This document shows positions 19,246-27,650 of a DNA stretch of 64,000 nucleotides, in pieces. Within the stretch, counting starts at the first letter, position 1, and the number at the start of each line of letters is the position of its first letter. The notes beneath the pieces are model-generated. The model saw only the letters and a program-made list of their open reading frames with translations, searched no databases and was not told the origin of the DNA. The stretch is taken from NCBI RefSeq assembly GCF_039544305.1, contig NZ_BAABLK010000004.1:28661-92660 (forward strand). The letters are read 5' to 3'. Position numbers and translations under genes: made by a program. The stretch comes from Paeniglutamicibacter antarcticus_C (GTDB taxonomy: Bacteria; Actinomycetota; Actinomycetes; Actinomycetales; Micrococcaceae).

Positions 19246-19282
19246 AGCCTTGGCGCGGGACCGGTCGTTGCGCGCCAAGGCT
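19246..19282. terminator. Bidirectional terminator between convergent genes
   Basis: A 12-bp perfect inverted repeat (AGCCTTGGCGCG with its complement) around a 13-nt loop, touching the stop codon of the GH114-like gene. Confidence 0.7.
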
Positions 19283-20208
19283 CAACAGGTGCTGCGTTCG
19301 GCGCCGAGCTCAAGGGGCTTGAAGAGCACTTCGATCCCTCGCGGGACCGCACCACAGACCTGCTTCGGGTCCATGGCGTACTCCAGGACCACCACTGCCT
19401 TGCCGGCAGCCAGCAGCCGGTCATAGACATCGCACTCGTCGTATTCATGGCATTGCTCGTTGACGGCAAAATCGATCTCGTCCACCAGCCCGCCGACCAA
19501 CTCCACCGCATTCTTCAGGCCAAAACCAAGGCCACGTTCGTGGGCAAGTTGCGCCAAGGCGCGGATGTAGGCCAGCTGGTCATCCTCACTGAGCCCAAAG
19601 CCCGAGTCGTTGGAATACCCATCCACGTTATCCGGGTCCACCGCGTCAAAGCCGCGTTCCTTGCATGCATCCATGCGCTTGGCCATGATCGGCAGCAACG
19701 CATCTTGCCTGCGCACATCCAACCAGCGCTCTCCGGGCCATCCCCCGAGCTCGTTACCCAGCAGCACCTGATCAAACCCGGTGGCGTCGCCGCGCCACTC
19801 TTCCCACGCCCCGGCGTTGAAATAGCACACCAGGTGCGCCCCTTTTCCGTGCGCTTCCTCCAGGTCCTTCAAGGACGTGTCGATCGAATCCACGTCGTAG
19901 ATCTGCGCTTCCACGTCGGTATCCAGGCCACCGGCAAGCTGCATTTGCCAGCTTTGGCCCTGCTCTGGTGACCACCACGTCGATTCGGGGTCCACTGCCC
20001 CACCCGAGGAACAGGCCGTGAAAGCCAGCAGTGCAGCGACCAGCATCCCTATCCCCGCCAGTTGGCGGACCCGTGCGTTCCTCTGGACTCCGGCAGCCTG
20101 GCCCGCGGGTGGTGCCGGGCGCGCAGGGATCCGAGCCGAACCTCGATCATCCATTTCCTTGCTATTGCACTCATTGGGTTCTTCACGAAAACGGAGACGC
20201 CGCTTCAT
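19282..20208 (-). CDS. GH114-type endo-alpha-1,4-polygalactosaminidase-like lipoprotein
   Basis: A 308-residue exported protein with a TIM-barrel of the GH114/TM1410 group. The hydrophobic signal and lipobox FTAC lie near residue 68, then WWSPEQGQSWQMQLAGGLDTD, CYFNAGAWEEWRGD, GFDAVDPDNVDGY (putative catalytic acidic residue) and NEQCHEYDECD. The family hydrolyses poly-galactosamine chains of fungi and biofilms in characterised members; activity here is inference. The ATG at 20208 overlaps the stop of the MFS gene as ATGA, supporting coupling, but it gives a long N-terminal region; the ATG at 20154 (shorter, AAGGA close before it) is an equal candidate. Confidence 0.82.
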   Translation of the reverse strand: MKRRLRFREEPNECNSKEMDDRGSARIPARPAPPAGQAAGVQRNARVRQLAGIGMLVAALLAFTACSSGGAVDPESTWWSPEQGQSWQMQLAGGLDTDVEAQIYDVDSIDTSLKDLEEAHGKGAHLVCYFNAGAWEEWRGDATGFDQVLLGNELGGWPGERWLDVRRQDALLPIMAKRMDACKERGFDAVDPDNVDGYSNDSGFGLSEDDQLAYIRALAQLAHERGLGFGLKNAVELVGGLVDEIDFAVNEQCHEYDECDVYDRLLAAGKAVVVLEYAMDPKQVCGAVPRGIEVLFKPLELGAERSTC

Positions 20209-21692
20209 TTCGATAATGGAGCATCCTCGAGCGCATCGCGCGGCACGGCGAAGAGGATGAGCGCACAGACCACGGCAGTGCCGCCGCATATCGCCCAGAC
20301 AACCATGTAGCCGGCCAACGGAGCAGCGAAGTTCTCCGCCGAACCATCGGTTACGGCCCTGGCGACCTGGCCGATCAATGCCAGACCGAAGATCGCCGAG
20401 GCAAAGGATCCGCCGATCGTCTTGATCGCGTTGGTCAGCCCGGTGGCCATGCCCGTGCGGTGGAACGGCGCCGCCGCCGCTGCCGCGGACGGAAGTGCCG
20501 CAACCAAGGCACCGGAGCCCAGGCCGGCAACCATCATGTTGGCCAGCACCTGTGCCAGGGAATCATGCAGCGGCAGGAAAAGCAGGTAACCGATCCCCAC
20601 CAGCATGCTGGCGCCAATCAGAGTCACCCGAGTTCCAACCCGGCGTGCCGCGACCGGGAAGAGCAAGGCACCGGTGAGCAACGCCAGCACGTAGGCGCCG
20701 ATGATCACCGAGACCCCCGAGGCGCTGAGTCCCAGGCCGTAGCCGTTCACTGCCGGGTCGGTGCGGGCAAAGGTGCTCATGGGGATCTGGGCGCCGAGCA
20801 CCGAGACGCCAAAGAGGCCCGCGGTCAGCTGCACCGGCCACATCGATCGGGCAAAGAGCACCTTGAAGTCGATCAGGGGATCGGCTTGCTTGTTTTCGTG
20901 GCGGTAGAACATGTAGAGCACCGCCAACCCCAGAGCCAACGAGCTCCACACCAGCGGGGACGCCGGTCCGTTGATCCGCAGGAAGCTCAGCCCGCTGGTG
21001 AGCAGCAGCAACCCCACGGCCAGGTACCCGAATCCCCCACCATCGATCTTCGCCTCGTTGCGTTGCCCGTCATCAGGTACTCCGAAGGCCACAGCGAAGA
21101 TGCAGATGGTGGTGGCAACGGCCGGAATCATCATGGTCAATGCGAGGTTTCCGCCAAAGACCCCGATCAGTGCGCCTCCGGCCAGCGCCCCGGCGATCAC
21201 GCCGAATTCAAGGGCGCCGACCAGCAGCCCCGCTGCCCGTCGGGTCATTGGTCCTGGTGCGCCAAGCTTCCGCGCACGGGAAAAGACGATCGCGATTTCC
21301 AATGGCAGCCATACGGCATAGAACCCCTGCAGGGCCCAAGCAATCAGGAAGGTGGTGAAGGAACCGGAGAACACCACGGCCCATGAGGCGACGGCGGTGA
21401 CGATTGCCGAGAGCAGGAGCATCTTCTTGTGGCCAAAGATATCGCCCAGCGAGGCAAGCAGCGGAACGGCCAGGGCCGAAACCATGAGCTGGGCGGCCTC
21501 GAACCAGTTCACGTCCGCGTCTTGGATGTCTAAGTGGCGGGCGATGTCCGTCATCAGCGGCGTGTAGTAGCCCTGCAGGATTCCGCTGGTCAGTTCCACG
21601 ATGGCAAGGAACCCGACGATTCCGGCCACTGCGCTCCAGCGCACCGGTTGTGCCTTGTCCGGTTCCCGGTTTGCCGATAGCGGTGTGCCCAT
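20205..21692 (-). CDS. MFS transporter
   Basis: A 495-residue major facilitator with 12-14 predicted helices. The loop 2-3 motif GDIFGHKKML (near residue 82) is the MFS signature, and the first helix follows a 20-residue hydrophilic N-terminus. The pattern resembles drug:H+ antiporters of the DHA2 type, so export is likely; the substrate is unknown. It is divergent from the LLM oxidoreductase, with 154 bp between them that contain a palindrome, and coupled by ATGA overlap to the GH114-like gene downstream. Confidence 0.9.
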   Translation of the reverse strand: MGTPLSANREPDKAQPVRWSAVAGIVGFLAIVELTSGILQGYYTPLMTDIARHLDIQDADVNWFEAAQLMVSALAVPLLASLGDIFGHKKMLLLSAIVTAVASWAVVFSGSFTTFLIAWALQGFYAVWLPLEIAIVFSRARKLGAPGPMTRRAAGLLVGALEFGVIAGALAGGALIGVFGGNLALTMMIPAVATTICIFAVAFGVPDDGQRNEAKIDGGGFGYLAVGLLLLTSGLSFLRINGPASPLVWSSLALGLAVLYMFYRHENKQADPLIDFKVLFARSMWPVQLTAGLFGVSVLGAQIPMSTFARTDPAVNGYGLGLSASGVSVIIGAYVLALLTGALLFPVAARRVGTRVTLIGASMLVGIGYLLFLPLHDSLAQVLANMMVAGLGSGALVAALPSAAAAAAPFHRTGMATGLTNAIKTIGGSFASAIFGLALIGQVARAVTDGSAENFAAPLAGYMVVWAICGGTAVVCALILFAVPRDALEDAPLSK

Positions 21693-21775
21693 AGCGGGAG
21701 CCTACCGCGAAGTCCCGTTTTGGGTGAGCGCCATCACCCGGGCACTCGGGAATCACTTGACCGCCCCGGACGCTA

Positions 21776-21795
21776 TTACATGCAAACGCATACAA
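21776..21795. promoter_or_regulatory. Candidate MarR operator
   Basis: An imperfect palindrome (ATGC-AAAC-GCAT core with TTA and TAC arms) lies between the divergent MFS and LLM genes. MarR regulators commonly bind such 16-20 bp palindromes, and a MarR gene lies immediately downstream of the LLM gene. Binding is inferred, not shown. Confidence 0.45.
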
Positions 21796-21846
21796 CTCTG
21801 GCAACCTAGTTAGCGGAGCCAGGCAAACCCGCCCCAGGAGGCACCC

Positions 21847-22950
21847 TTGCAGTTCGGTATTTTCTCCGTCAGTGACATCACCGCCGATCCGGTCACCGGC
21901 AAGACCCCGAGTGAGAAACAACGGATCAAGGACATCGTCGCCATCGCCAAGAAGACCGAAGAGGTGGGCATGGATGTCTTCGCGATCGGCGAGCACCACA
22001 ATCCGCCCTTCTTCTCCTCCTCCCCCACCACCACGTTGGCTTTCATCGCCGCACAAACCGAAAAGCTGATCCTTTCCACCACCACCACGTTGATCACCAC
22101 CAATGACCCGGTGAAGATCGCCGAGGACTTCGCGATGCTCCAACATCTGGCCGAGGGCCGGGTGGACTTGGTCCTGGGGCGGGGCAACACCGCCCCGGTG
22201 TATCCGTGGTTCGGGAAGAACCAGCAGGACTCGGTGGACCTGACGGTGGAAAACTACAACCTGTTGCGCCGGCTGTGGGATGAGGAAACAGTGGATTGGG
22301 AGGGCAAGTTCCGCACCCCGCTGCAGAACTTCACCTCCACCCCGCGCCCGCTTGACGGAGTTGCCCCGTTCGTCTGGCACGGCTCGATCAGGACCCCACA
22401 GATCGCCGAGATCGCGGCCTACTACGGGGACGGATTCTTCGCCAACAACATCTTCTGGCCCAAGGAGCACTACCAGCAGCTGATCAACCTTTACCGCGAA
22501 CGCTACGAGCACTACGGACACGGACGGGCGGATCAGGCCATCGTGGGCTTGGGCGGGCAGTTTTTCATCCGCAGGAACTCCCAGGATGCGAAGGACGAAT
22601 TCCGTCCCTACTTCGACAACGCACCGGTCTACGGGCACGGACCCTCGATGGAGGACTTCACCGACCAGACCCCGCTGACCGTTGGCTCTCCCGCCGAGAT
22701 GATCGACAAGACCCTGACCTTCCAGGAGGCCTTCGGCAACTACCACCGCCAGCTTTTCCTCATCGATCACGCGGGGCTGCCCCTCAAGACGGTGCTGGAA
22801 CAACTTGACCTCTTCGGGGAATACGTGCTGCCCGAGCTGCGCAAGGAACTGGGACACCGAACCCCTCCCGAGCATCCCGAAGCACCCACCCACGCCAACC
22901 GTGTTGCCGCCCGCGCCGCCAAGGCCAACGCCGGGAACGCCAATGCATAG
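21847..22950 (+). CDS. LLM-class flavin-dependent oxidoreductase
   Basis: A 367-residue luciferase-like monooxygenase of the bacterial luciferase fold, using FMNH2 or F420. The start (LQFGIFSVSDITADPVTGKTPSE) and EVGMDVFAIGEHHNPPF near residue 40 are typical, as are the later RVDLVLGRGNTAPVYPWFG and the GEYVLPELRKEL C-terminal helix. The TTG at 21847 has AGGAGG 5 bp before it and is the best start. The gene overlaps the MarR gene by 8 bp. Pairing with MarR and a divergent exporter suggests a response to a small toxic compound. Confidence 0.93.
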   Translation: MQFGIFSVSDITADPVTGKTPSEKQRIKDIVAIAKKTEEVGMDVFAIGEHHNPPFFSSSPTTTLAFIAAQTEKLILSTTTTLITTNDPVKIAEDFAMLQHLAEGRVDLVLGRGNTAPVYPWFGKNQQDSVDLTVENYNLLRRLWDEETVDWEGKFRTPLQNFTSTPRPLDGVAPFVWHGSIRTPQIAEIAAYYGDGFFANNIFWPKEHYQQLINLYRERYEHYGHGRADQAIVGLGGQFFIRRNSQDAKDEFRPYFDNAPVYGHGPSMEDFTDQTPLTVGSPAEMIDKTLTFQEAFGNYHRQLFLIDHAGLPLKTVLEQLDLFGEYVLPELRKELGHRTPPEHPEAPTHANRVAARAAKANAGNANA

Positions 22951-23395
22951 GCCCGCCTCGATGCAGTTCTCAAATGCGGCATGGGAAGCGTTGTTCCGGG
23001 CACAGGTTACGGTGATGCGCGAGATCCAGAAACTCCCGGAGTTCAAGGAAATTGGCATCCGCGAATACGACGTGCTCTTCAACCTCTCGCGCTGCCCGGC
23101 ATCAAGCAGCCGGCTTTCGGACCTCAATGCGCACCTGCTGATTTCCCAGCCGAGCCTTAGCCGCATGGCCGAGAGGCTCGAGGCCAAGGGCCTAGTGTCC
23201 CGGGCGCCCGATCCCACGGACCAACGCGCAGTACTCTTTTCGTTAACCGCCAAGGGCGCCGAGGTCCAGAAGTCCATTGGCCGTGAGCATGTCAAGGGCA
23301 TCCACGCACTGATCGGCTCGGCCCTGTCAGCCGAGGAGTTCGCGACCCTCCGGGAGCTCTCGACCAAGCTGCGGACGCATATCGAATCCCGCTAG
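22943..23395 (+). CDS. MarR-family transcriptional regulator
   Basis: A 150-residue winged helix-turn-helix regulator. The helix-turn-helix region is SSSRLSDLNAHLLISQPSLSRMAERLEAKGLVSR (about residues 55-90), followed by the wing APDPTDQRAVLFSLTAKGAEV. The ATG at 22943 overlaps the LLM stop by 8 bp, so the two are translationally linked; the ATG at 22961 is the alternative. It probably represses the LLM operon and perhaps the divergent MFS gene through the palindrome at 21776-21795. Confidence 0.93.
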   Translation: MHRPASMQFSNAAWEALFRAQVTVMREIQKLPEFKEIGIREYDVLFNLSRCPASSSRLSDLNAHLLISQPSLSRMAERLEAKGLVSRAPDPTDQRAVLFSLTAKGAEVQKSIGREHVKGIHALIGSALSAEEFATLRELSTKLRTHIESR

Positions 23396-23432
23396 ATCCC
23401 GCCACAGTGTGCCCAGCGGCCCCCGGCGCAGA

Positions 23433-23464
23433 CCAAGGACCCGGCCAACCGGCCGGGTCCTTGG
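23433..23464 (+). terminator. Intrinsic terminator after the MarR gene
   Basis: A 14-bp perfect stem (CCAAGGACCCGGCC and complement) with an AACC loop, lying between convergent genes so it can also serve the SPW gene on the other strand. Confidence 0.82.
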
Positions 23465-23475
23465 GTAGTCATTCC

Positions 23476-23841
23476 CTAGTGTGAGCCCACTGCGTGGTGC
23501 TCGCGGTAGCCCTTCATTGCAGGCTGCAGCGCCATCACCGAGGCGATCAGCGCGATAACGCCCGGGATCCAAGTGCTCCAAGCCACTGCCGGGGTTCCGG
23601 TTGCGAAGGCACCCATCCATGGGGATGCGATCACCAACAGGGATACAACGATCTGCACCCACTCGGCCACGGGCCTGCTCGTGGACACGAGATTGATGAC
23701 GCCTACGACGATCAAGACGATACCGCCGGTGAGCATGTATGCGTTTGAGGATCCAACATCCACGGTCCATGTCATGGCCAGAAGCATGTAAACGCCAGCA
23801 GCCACGGCGATCCAGTTTTGCCATGCAGTCCATCGCTTCAT
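23476..23841 (-). CDS. SPW-repeat membrane protein
   Basis: A 121-residue protein with four hydrophobic helices. A WQNWIAVAAGVYMLL helix starts the protein and an ASPW element occurs near residue 77 (LLVIASPWMGAF), matching the SPW repeat family, whose first repeat here is degenerate (LLAMTWTVDVG). Function is unknown. AAGGAG lies 9 bp before the ATG at 23841; an ATG six codons upstream (23859) with GGAGGAG is also possible. Confidence 0.82.
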   Translation of the reverse strand: MKRWTAWQNWIAVAAGVYMLLAMTWTVDVGSSNAYMLTGGIVLIVVGVINLVSTSRPVAEWVQIVVSLLVIASPWMGAFATGTPAVAWSTWIPGVIALIASVMALQPAMKGYREHHAVGSH

Positions 23842-24092
23842 GGTTAAGATCTCCTTCATTTCTCCTCCACCCCCGATTCTCGGATGGCCCGGAATCGCGA
23901 AGGTTCCCCTTGCGGGTGCCGATGTTCCAGCTGGCCCAATCTGCCCGCCAGGCTGTCCTCTCGGCTGTAATTCCATCCTGCCCGTGGCCGGTGGGCCCGC
24001 ATAGGGTCCAAAGTCACCGTTCGCCACCCGGAATGCCCAAAAGCACCCCACTGCACCGGCAACCGCTTGCACCGCCGAACTCCAACAGGGAA

Positions 24093-24464
24093 CTACCCGG
24101 TGGCGTTAGCAGGCTCGATGGCCAGGATGCTGATGTCCACGTTGCCGGGGATCAAGCCGGTCTTGCGGATGCCCTGGCAGACACGGTCCTGCACGGTTTG
24201 GGCCACCTGCAGCGCTGTGTAGGTGATGTCGGTGGCGATATCGAGGTGGACGCGTGCTATTCCGTCATTGATCGTCGCCACCACCCCTTCGTGTAGCCGG
24301 TTGGCTCCCTGCCCGCTCCTTGCCGCGCCCGTGGGTCCGATCCGTCCAAGAAGATCCCGGATGGTGGGTTCAAGCCGCAGGACACCGGGGGTTTGCATTG
24401 CGGCTTGGGCGGCAAGGGCCTCGATATCGCGGTTGGTAACCAGGGCGCGCTGCTCAGGCATCAT
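24093..24464 (-). CDS. Asp23/Gls24-family protein, minimal
   Basis: A 123-residue protein consisting of little more than one Asp23 domain, seen as VLRLEPTIRDLLGRIG...VHLDIATDITYTALQVAQTVQDRVCQGIRKTG..VDISILAIEP. It overlaps the upstream Asp23/zinc finger gene by 11 bp and is the last gene of the sigma factor operon. Asp23 in Firmicutes is a membrane-tethered scaffold of the envelope stress response; the actinobacterial role is unclear. Confidence 0.82.
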   Translation of the reverse strand: MMPEQRALVTNRDIEALAAQAAMQTPGVLRLEPTIRDLLGRIGPTGAARSGQGANRLHEGVVATINDGIARVHLDIATDITYTALQVAQTVQDRVCQGIRKTGLIPGNVDISILAIEPANATG

Positions 24465-25047
24465 AGAGATCCTCCACCGTGATGTTGATGGTGGCTGCCT
24501 TGACCCCGATGGATGCCGGGATCACCTCGCAGATCCCGCGCCGCAGCGCCTGGACGGTACGGGGGATCTCGATGCCGGCAGCGCACGCAACCCGCAGGTT
24601 GATGACCAAGTCCTGGCCGAGGATGGCGGTACCAGCGGGAGCCGGGGGCTGCCCGGGGCTTTCATGGATCTCGATGCTGCAACGTCGTGAATGGATGCCC
24701 GGAACCACGCTTGCCGCGGATCGAACCAGTGAACCAAGTGCCTGCTCACTGATCTCCGTGGCCCCGTTCTCCGTGGTGCGCAGCAGCAGGATCCTTCCCC
24801 GGCGGACCTCCGCCCGGGCAACCGCCATGATTGCATCGGTGAGCCCGTCACGGGGTTTGGGCTGTGCATCGTGCATCTCGTTCTCACGCATCGCACGGGT
24901 TGCTTTTTTGAGTTTCTGCAGCCGGGTGCGTGCCTCCTGGCATTGCGCGCACCCCTGTTCATGTCCGATCGCCGGCGCATCTATCCCGGCCCATACCTGG
25001 TCGATGCTGCGGCCGCACCCGAGGCGGGGAGGGTCGGCTAACGCCAT
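24454..25047 (-). CDS. Putative anti-sigma zinc finger fused to Asp23 domain
   Basis: A 197-residue protein with two visible parts. Residues about 8-45 contain a Cys at 11 and an H-x3-C-x2-C cluster (HEQGCAQC, residues 29-36), the zinc-anti-sigma (ZAS/zf-HC2) pattern. Residues about 70-197 form an Asp23 domain (RGRILLLRTTENGATEISEQALGSLVRSAASVVPGI, then ILGQDLVINLRVACAAGIEIPRTVQALRRG and a C-terminal TINITVEDL). It overlaps the sigma factor gene by 10 bp and the next Asp23 gene by 11 bp, so all three are translationally coupled. I infer that it sequesters the sigma factor, with the Asp23 part as sensor or tether. No membrane helix is visible. Confidence 0.7.
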   Translation of the reverse strand: MALADPPRLGCGRSIDQVWAGIDAPAIGHEQGCAQCQEARTRLQKLKKATRAMRENEMHDAQPKPRDGLTDAIMAVARAEVRRGRILLLRTTENGATEISEQALGSLVRSAASVVPGIHSRRCSIEIHESPGQPPAPAGTAILGQDLVINLRVACAAGIEIPRTVQALRRGICEVIPASIGVKAATINITVEDLYDA

Positions 25048-25628
25048 GGGCTCATCCCCTCTGCTATGCGATGCCTGGCCCGCGCCAGTGTGCCGCGGAC
25101 CGTGCTTGGGCTGATCTTCAGTGTGTCACTGATTTCGGCATAACTCCTGCCATGGATCTCCCGCAGAAGCCAGCAAGCCTTTTGAACCGGAGGCAGCGCG
25201 TTGAGCAGTTGTGCAAGCTCGTCTTCCGCGGCGGCGCATTGGGCCGAATCGGCCGGATCGCAACACGAGGACAGGAGGTTTGCGCCGGTTTCGCAGGTGG
25301 AGCGAAGATCATCGGGATCGGTGAGGGCTTCGGGATGTACCGAGCGCTTGCGCAACAGATCCAGGCACTTGTTCATCGCCTGCCGGTAGATCCAGCCGCC
25401 GAAGGCATTCACGTCACTGAGCATGGGCAGCGAACGCCAGCTGGAAGTGAACGCCTCTTGGACGATGTCCTCGGCATCCAGCCGGTCATTGAGCATCCGG
25501 TACGCCAAGCGAAAAAGCCTGACCTGGTAGATCGAAACCAGCAGTTCAAATGCCGCCAGGTCCCCATCTTGGGCGCGCGCGACGATGCTTCCTTCATCCG
25601 CGTCCGAACCCGGGACGTGCTCTGGCAT
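25038..25628 (-). CDS. ECF-type RNA polymerase sigma factor
   Basis: A 196-residue sigma-70 family protein with only regions 2 and 4. Region 2 is LFRLAYRMLNDRLDAEDIVQEAFTSSWRSL (about residues 38-70) and region 4 is LNALPPVQKACWLLREIHGRSYAEISDTLKISPSTVRGTLARARHR (about 143-187). Its own anti-sigma-like partner follows with a 10-bp overlap. Target promoters may include those of the Asp23 genes on the opposite strand. The ATG at 25628 gives the expected length. Confidence 0.93.
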   Translation of the reverse strand: MPEHVPGSDADEGSIVARAQDGDLAAFELLVSIYQVRLFRLAYRMLNDRLDAEDIVQEAFTSSWRSLPMLSDVNAFGGWIYRQAMNKCLDLLRKRSVHPEALTDPDDLRSTCETGANLLSSCCDPADSAQCAAAEDELAQLLNALPPVQKACWLLREIHGRSYAEISDTLKISPSTVRGTLARARHRIAEGMSPWR

Positions 25629-25747
25629 TGGCAGTCCGCTCCTCCCGGGATTGTCTCCAATATGCCATAGCCTTCACTCCGCGGGAACAGGTGGGCAAAC
25701 CCTGCCGGAGATGGAAAGAAAAATAGTCCATGACACCGCGTGAGGAT

Positions 25748-25776
25748 TTGCTCCGGGCCTCGTCTCTCTATATGTA
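25748..25776 (+). promoter_or_regulatory. Candidate promoter of the Asp23/AmaP operon
   Basis: TTGCTC (25748-25753) and TATGTA (25771-25776) are separated by 17 bp, 37 bp before the first Asp23 gene on the plus strand. It looks like a housekeeping promoter; an ECF-type element was not found by eye. Confidence 0.35.
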
Positions 25777-25812
25777 AGCAAGATCATATTTCCTTCGAAG
25801 GAGTCGTTTCCC

Positions 25813-26334
25813 ATGGGCGAGTCACCCAGAACCCCCGCAACCCCCACAGGTGCGCCAGGCAAGGCCGAGGAACACCACCGCAGTGACGTGGCGCAGCAAC
25901 CCAGGCAGCACGATGCACTGCATACCGAGCTCGGGGACACCACGATCGAGGAGACCGTGGTGCAGAAGCTCGCCGGGATCGCCACCCGCGAGGTTCCTGG
26001 CGTATACGCCATGGGCAGCGCCGGACGCCGCGCATTCAGCGCCTTGACCGAGCGCATCCCGGGATCCCAGGTAAACGTCAGTGGCGGGGTCACCGTCGAA
26101 AAGGGCGAAAAGCAGACGGCCATCGATGTTTCGATCGTCGTCGATTATGGCGTTTCGATCGTGGAGGTCAGCCAGGGGATCCGCCGCAACGTCATCCAGT
26201 CGGTGGAGAGAACCACCGGGCTGGAGGTGCTGGAGGTGAACGTCAATGTCACCGACGTGCACCTGCCCGAAGACGACCACGACGAAGAGCGCGATCGTGC
26301 CCCACGTCCGGAGCCCAAGAACGAACTTCAGTAA
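25813..26334 (+). CDS. Asp23/Gls24-family envelope protein
   Basis: A 173-residue protein. A disordered N-terminus of about 45 residues precedes a complete Asp23 domain: TTIEETVVQKLAGIATREVPGVYAMG, VSGGVTVEKGEKQTAIDVSIVVDYGVSIVEVSQGIRRNVIQSVERTTGLEVLEVNVNVTDVHLP, ending in an acidic tail. AAGGAG lies 9 bp before the ATG. It leads a plus-strand operon and is divergent from the sigma factor operon. In Firmicutes this type is recruited to the membrane by AmaP, which is encoded in the same operon here. Confidence 0.92.
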   Translation: MGESPRTPATPTGAPGKAEEHHRSDVAQQPRQHDALHTELGDTTIEETVVQKLAGIATREVPGVYAMGSAGRRAFSALTERIPGSQVNVSGGVTVEKGEKQTAIDVSIVVDYGVSIVEVSQGIRRNVIQSVERTTGLEVLEVNVNVTDVHLPEDDHDEERDRAPRPEPKNELQ

Positions 26335-26400
26335 CTCCGCTGCCCCGACCGATCCATCGACCCGGTGCTCGGTCAAGTCCAAGAAGAAATAAGGTTGGCA

Positions 26401-26580
26401 ATGTCTACTACACGTTGGTGCCTGGCCATAGGGCTGGTGCTTGGAATAGTTTTGGCTTTCGGCGGTTGGTGGGCATTGGTCTCCGCGGTCGTCCTGGGTT
26501 TCATCGGTTTGCTGGTCGGCAGGGTCGCGGAGGGGAAGCTGGACATGGCGGCCCTGTTTGGTAAAGCCTCGAGCCGATGA
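26401..26580 (+). CDS. DUF2273-like small membrane protein
   Basis: A 59-residue protein with two hydrophobic segments (about 8-25 and 26-42, LAIGLVLGIVLAFGGWWALVSAVVLGFIGLLVGRVAEGKLD). The GGWW..GLLVGR.AEGKLD pattern and the position in an Asp23 operon fit DUF2273. The next gene starts at the stop codon (ATGA), so translation is coupled. Confidence 0.75.
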   Translation: MSTTRWCLAIGLVLGIVLAFGGWWALVSAVVLGFIGLLVGRVAEGKLDMAALFGKASSR

Positions 26581-27005
26581 ACGCCTCGGGGCCCGGCGCC
26601 GTGGCGTTCAACGGCGCTCCACGCACGTCGCACCATGACGCTTTCTCCTCGCGCGGCCAAACGGTCCTGGCAGACAAGGTGATCGAGAAGATCGCCAGCC
26701 AGGTTGCCAGCGATGAATCGGTCGCCGGCGGTTCCTCCGGGGGCTTCCTGGGGATCGGAACCCACGCCGACCTCAAGGCGCGACCCAAGGCCTCCGTGGA
26801 GCTCACCGGGAACATCGCCACGCTCAGCGTCGAAGTCGGAATGCCCTATCCTGTTCCGCTGCGGCGCACAACCGAACAGATGCGCCAGCGCATCCGGACC
26901 CGGGTCACCGAAATGACCGGTGTAGAGGTTCGCCATGTCGATATCAAGATCTCTTGGCTAAGCGCCGCCACGGTCCCGGCCAGCAGGCAAAGGAAACTGC
27001 TATGA
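26577..27005 (+). CDS. Divergent Asp23/Gls24-family protein
   Basis: A 142-residue protein with an Asp23-like fold: VLADKVIEKIASQVASDES, then PKASVELTGNIATLSVEVGMPYPVPLRRTTEQMRQRIRTRVTEMTGVEVRHVDIKISWL. A glycine-rich insert (VAGGSSGGFLGIGTH) replaces the usual short first hairpin. It has ATGA overlaps with both neighbours, showing a tightly coupled operon. Confidence 0.78.
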   Translation: MNASGPGAVAFNGAPRTSHHDAFSSRGQTVLADKVIEKIASQVASDESVAGGSSGGFLGIGTHADLKARPKASVELTGNIATLSVEVGMPYPVPLRRTTEQMRQRIRTRVTEMTGVEVRHVDIKISWLSAATVPASRQRKLL

Positions 27006-27604
27006 GCCGCAACGAGGGAGAATCCGCCGGACTTCGCCGACGTCCGGCCCGCACCGTCCCGTCATTGGTCGTCGGCATCCTGCTTCTGGCCATCGGCGTC
27101 GGCTTGGCGTGGCTGTGCATCGCAAGGCTGGTCAGCGGCTCATGGTCCACGCTCTTGCAAGCACCACGGAACCAGCTGGCAACATTGACGTGGAGCGATC
27201 CCTTGATGTGGAGCATCGCGGCAGTCGCCGTCGCGGTGGGATTGATCCTTCTGCTCTGCGCCCTTGTTCCCGGCGGCTTCAACACCCTGAGGGTACGCAG
27301 CAGCTCCGGGGAAGAAACCGGTCGGGGCGATGTCCACGCGCAATCCGGAAATCCCGGGCAACAGACTGTGATGACCCGCCGCGGGGTGGCACACCTTGCC
27401 CGGGCGCAGTGCGTACAGGTCGATGGCGTCTCCACGGCCTCGGTGACCGCCACCGCCAAGAAGGTCCACCTCAAGGTGGGAACCTCCCTGCGCGAGACCA
27501 AGGACCTGCACACCCTTGTCACCGACGGCGTCCGCAACCGACTGACGGCGATAGGGCTGGACCCGGTACCGGAAGTCACTGCCACCATCGAGTCCCGGGG
27601 CTAA
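27002..27604 (+). CDS. DUF6286-type membrane protein
   Basis: A 200-residue protein with an arginine-rich N-terminus, two membrane helices (about residues 18-42 and 70-92), and a C-terminal soluble domain that resembles the Asp23 core (VQVDGVSTASVTATAKKVHLKVGTSLRETKDLHTLVTDGVRNRL). The domain architecture matches proteins called DUF6286 in actinobacterial Asp23 operons. It overlaps the previous gene by 4 bp (ATGA). Confidence 0.72.
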   Translation: MSRNEGESAGLRRRPARTVPSLVVGILLLAIGVGLAWLCIARLVSGSWSTLLQAPRNQLATLTWSDPLMWSIAAVAVAVGLILLLCALVPGGFNTLRVRSSSGEETGRGDVHAQSGNPGQQTVMTRRGVAHLARAQCVQVDGVSTASVTATAKKVHLKVGTSLRETKDLHTLVTDGVRNRLTAIGLDPVPEVTATIESRG

Positions 27605-27650
27605 GGCCCATGGGCATCGCGCACATACCGATCATCCAGGAAGGATTGCG

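Noticed and set aside
21208..23367. 719-codon open frame on the minus strand
   Set aside because: It is antisense to the LLM and MarR genes and out of frame with MFS; no domain is visible.
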